Both the position numbers and the translations under genes were made by a program. DNA of 20,047 bases from Plakobranchus ocellatus. Lineage: Eukaryota; Mollusca; Gastropoda; Plakobranchidae. Below, piece by piece: positions 19,541 through 20,047 of this stretch; within the stretch, counting starts at the first letter, position 1; every line of letters begins with the position of its first letter. The DNA lies in the NCBI GenBank assembly GCA_019648995.1, contig BLXT01004603.1, positions 1,436,594-1,456,640 of the forward strand. Reading direction: 5' to 3'. The notes under the pieces are model-generated. The model was not told where the DNA came from. It did no database searches and saw only the letters and a list, made by a program, of their open reading frames with translations.

Positions 19541-19677
19541 GGTGACTTCAGGTTTACGACTCCCGCCCGGCAGAGTATAAGATCCGAGTAGGACTTAGAG
19601 ACAACGAAAAAAAAAATTCGCAACCAGCCGACGGGGCTATTATCACATCATTATGTAACTCTTCGCATTGCAAGTGA
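19541..19677 (+). CDS. Weak candidate terminal exon
   Basis: A T-rich run followed by TTTTGGTGACTTCAG (AG at 19550-19551) could be a splice acceptor. From 19552 one frame stays open for 41 codons to a TGA at 19675-19677. The peptide starts VYDSRPAEYKIRVGLRDN and ends TSLCNSSHCK. AEYKIRVGLRDN faintly recalls the strand before the Asp loop of trypsin-like serine proteases, but no catalytic residue is visible, so I do not assign it. A 10-base A run lies inside the frame. It may instead be repeat DNA: GGTGACTTCAGG and CAGCCGAC also occur, in the same order, at 1265-1312. Confidence 0.2.
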
Positions 19678-19776
19678 AGTATTTGTACCCTTGTCCATCA
19701 GCGACAGAGTCATAACTGCCTATAACCGTGAATCTATTTCCTATACTGATAAATGCAGCTCAAATGAGAGATCCCC

Positions 19777-19860
19777 TCACACACTCACACACGATACACC
19801 ATCTTCCCCACCCACAATCATACTGTACATCACACACACACATACATACACACACACAAA
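19777..19860. repeat. Imperfect (CA)n-rich tract
   Basis: ACACAC blocks broken by T, CC and ATA words. It is a decayed dinucleotide repeat. The open frame spanning it on the plus strand (19691-19960) has no coding support. Confidence 0.85.
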
Positions 19861-19998
19861 CCACCACTCCACATACAAACATTTAACGCCTATTGCACGA
19901 ACTGGCATCGTTATGGAATCTTGCTTAGATCGTGATACAGTGGACGGAACGCCCTTTTGAAGTCACGACGTTCCACCCTAGGCTATTTGTCCTCCGTG

Positions 19999-19999
<1 letters not shown>

Positions 20000-20047
<48 letters not shown>
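20000..20047. repeat. (CT)n microsatellite, cut by the window edge
   Basis: At least 24 CT units run to the last base, so the true length is unknown. Confidence 0.97.

Overview
This looks like non-coding, repeat-rich DNA from an animal nuclear genome. It is AT-rich and has no complete protein-coding gene, no rRNA, no intact tRNA and no prokaryotic operon structure. It is dense in microsatellites (long CT/GA tracts, AT, GC/AC, TGA/GGT, TATC, a 70-base T run) and in short tRNA-derived insertions. The best taxonomic clue is a tRNA-derived SINE at about 6931-7105, with a diverged relative at 4255-4412. Its plus-strand translation contains pieces such as ASESALRS, SRVRAPPPAPWPDGG and PESLRSPC. From memory these resemble repeat-encoded tails in predicted proteins of sacoglossan sea slugs (Elysia, Plakobranchus). 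I therefore lean to a heterobranch gastropod mollusc, but this is unverified recall.

Layout: 1-720 is AT-rich and featureless. 731-858 is an unusual array of nested palindromes with a 53-base period. 1217-1427 is a GC-richer island that reads as a possible exon on either strand. 1570-1790 is pyrimidine-rich. A tRNA-like head lies at 2131-2190. A 70-base T run lies at 3537-3606. 4061-4254 is a diverged duplication abutting the first SINE copy. tRNA-like fragments occur near 5610-5720, and a long minus-strand SINE with an internal perfect 17-bp inverted repeat covers 6157-6480. The best SINE copy is at 6931-7105. A recent 91-bp tandem duplication (8339-8520) leads into a GA-rich tract. A third, weak SINE copy (9377-9502) and a tRNA-headed segment (9626-9965) follow. 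Large CT/TATC arrays occupy 10488-10860 and 11484-11793.

From 14.0 kb there is a minus-strand tRNA-like SINE remnant. A 900-base cluster of at least six kinds of simple repeat spans 14893-15743. At 15809-15959 there is a short exon-like segment carrying a degraded non-LTR retrotransposon reverse-transcriptase motif (GPGGI..EMLKC) and ending at a consensus splice donor. 16.0-19.0 kb is bare AT-rich DNA. The end holds a CT-rich tract, a weak exon candidate at 19552-19677, a CA-rich tract, and a CT array that runs off the window edge.

There is no set of genes working together here. The window is best read as intergenic or intronic DNA shaped by SINE/LINE insertion and simple-repeat expansion. 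I see no convincing new biological system. The items most worth checking are the nested palindrome array, the possible exonised LINE fragment and the strand-ambiguous exon candidate near 1.3 kb.
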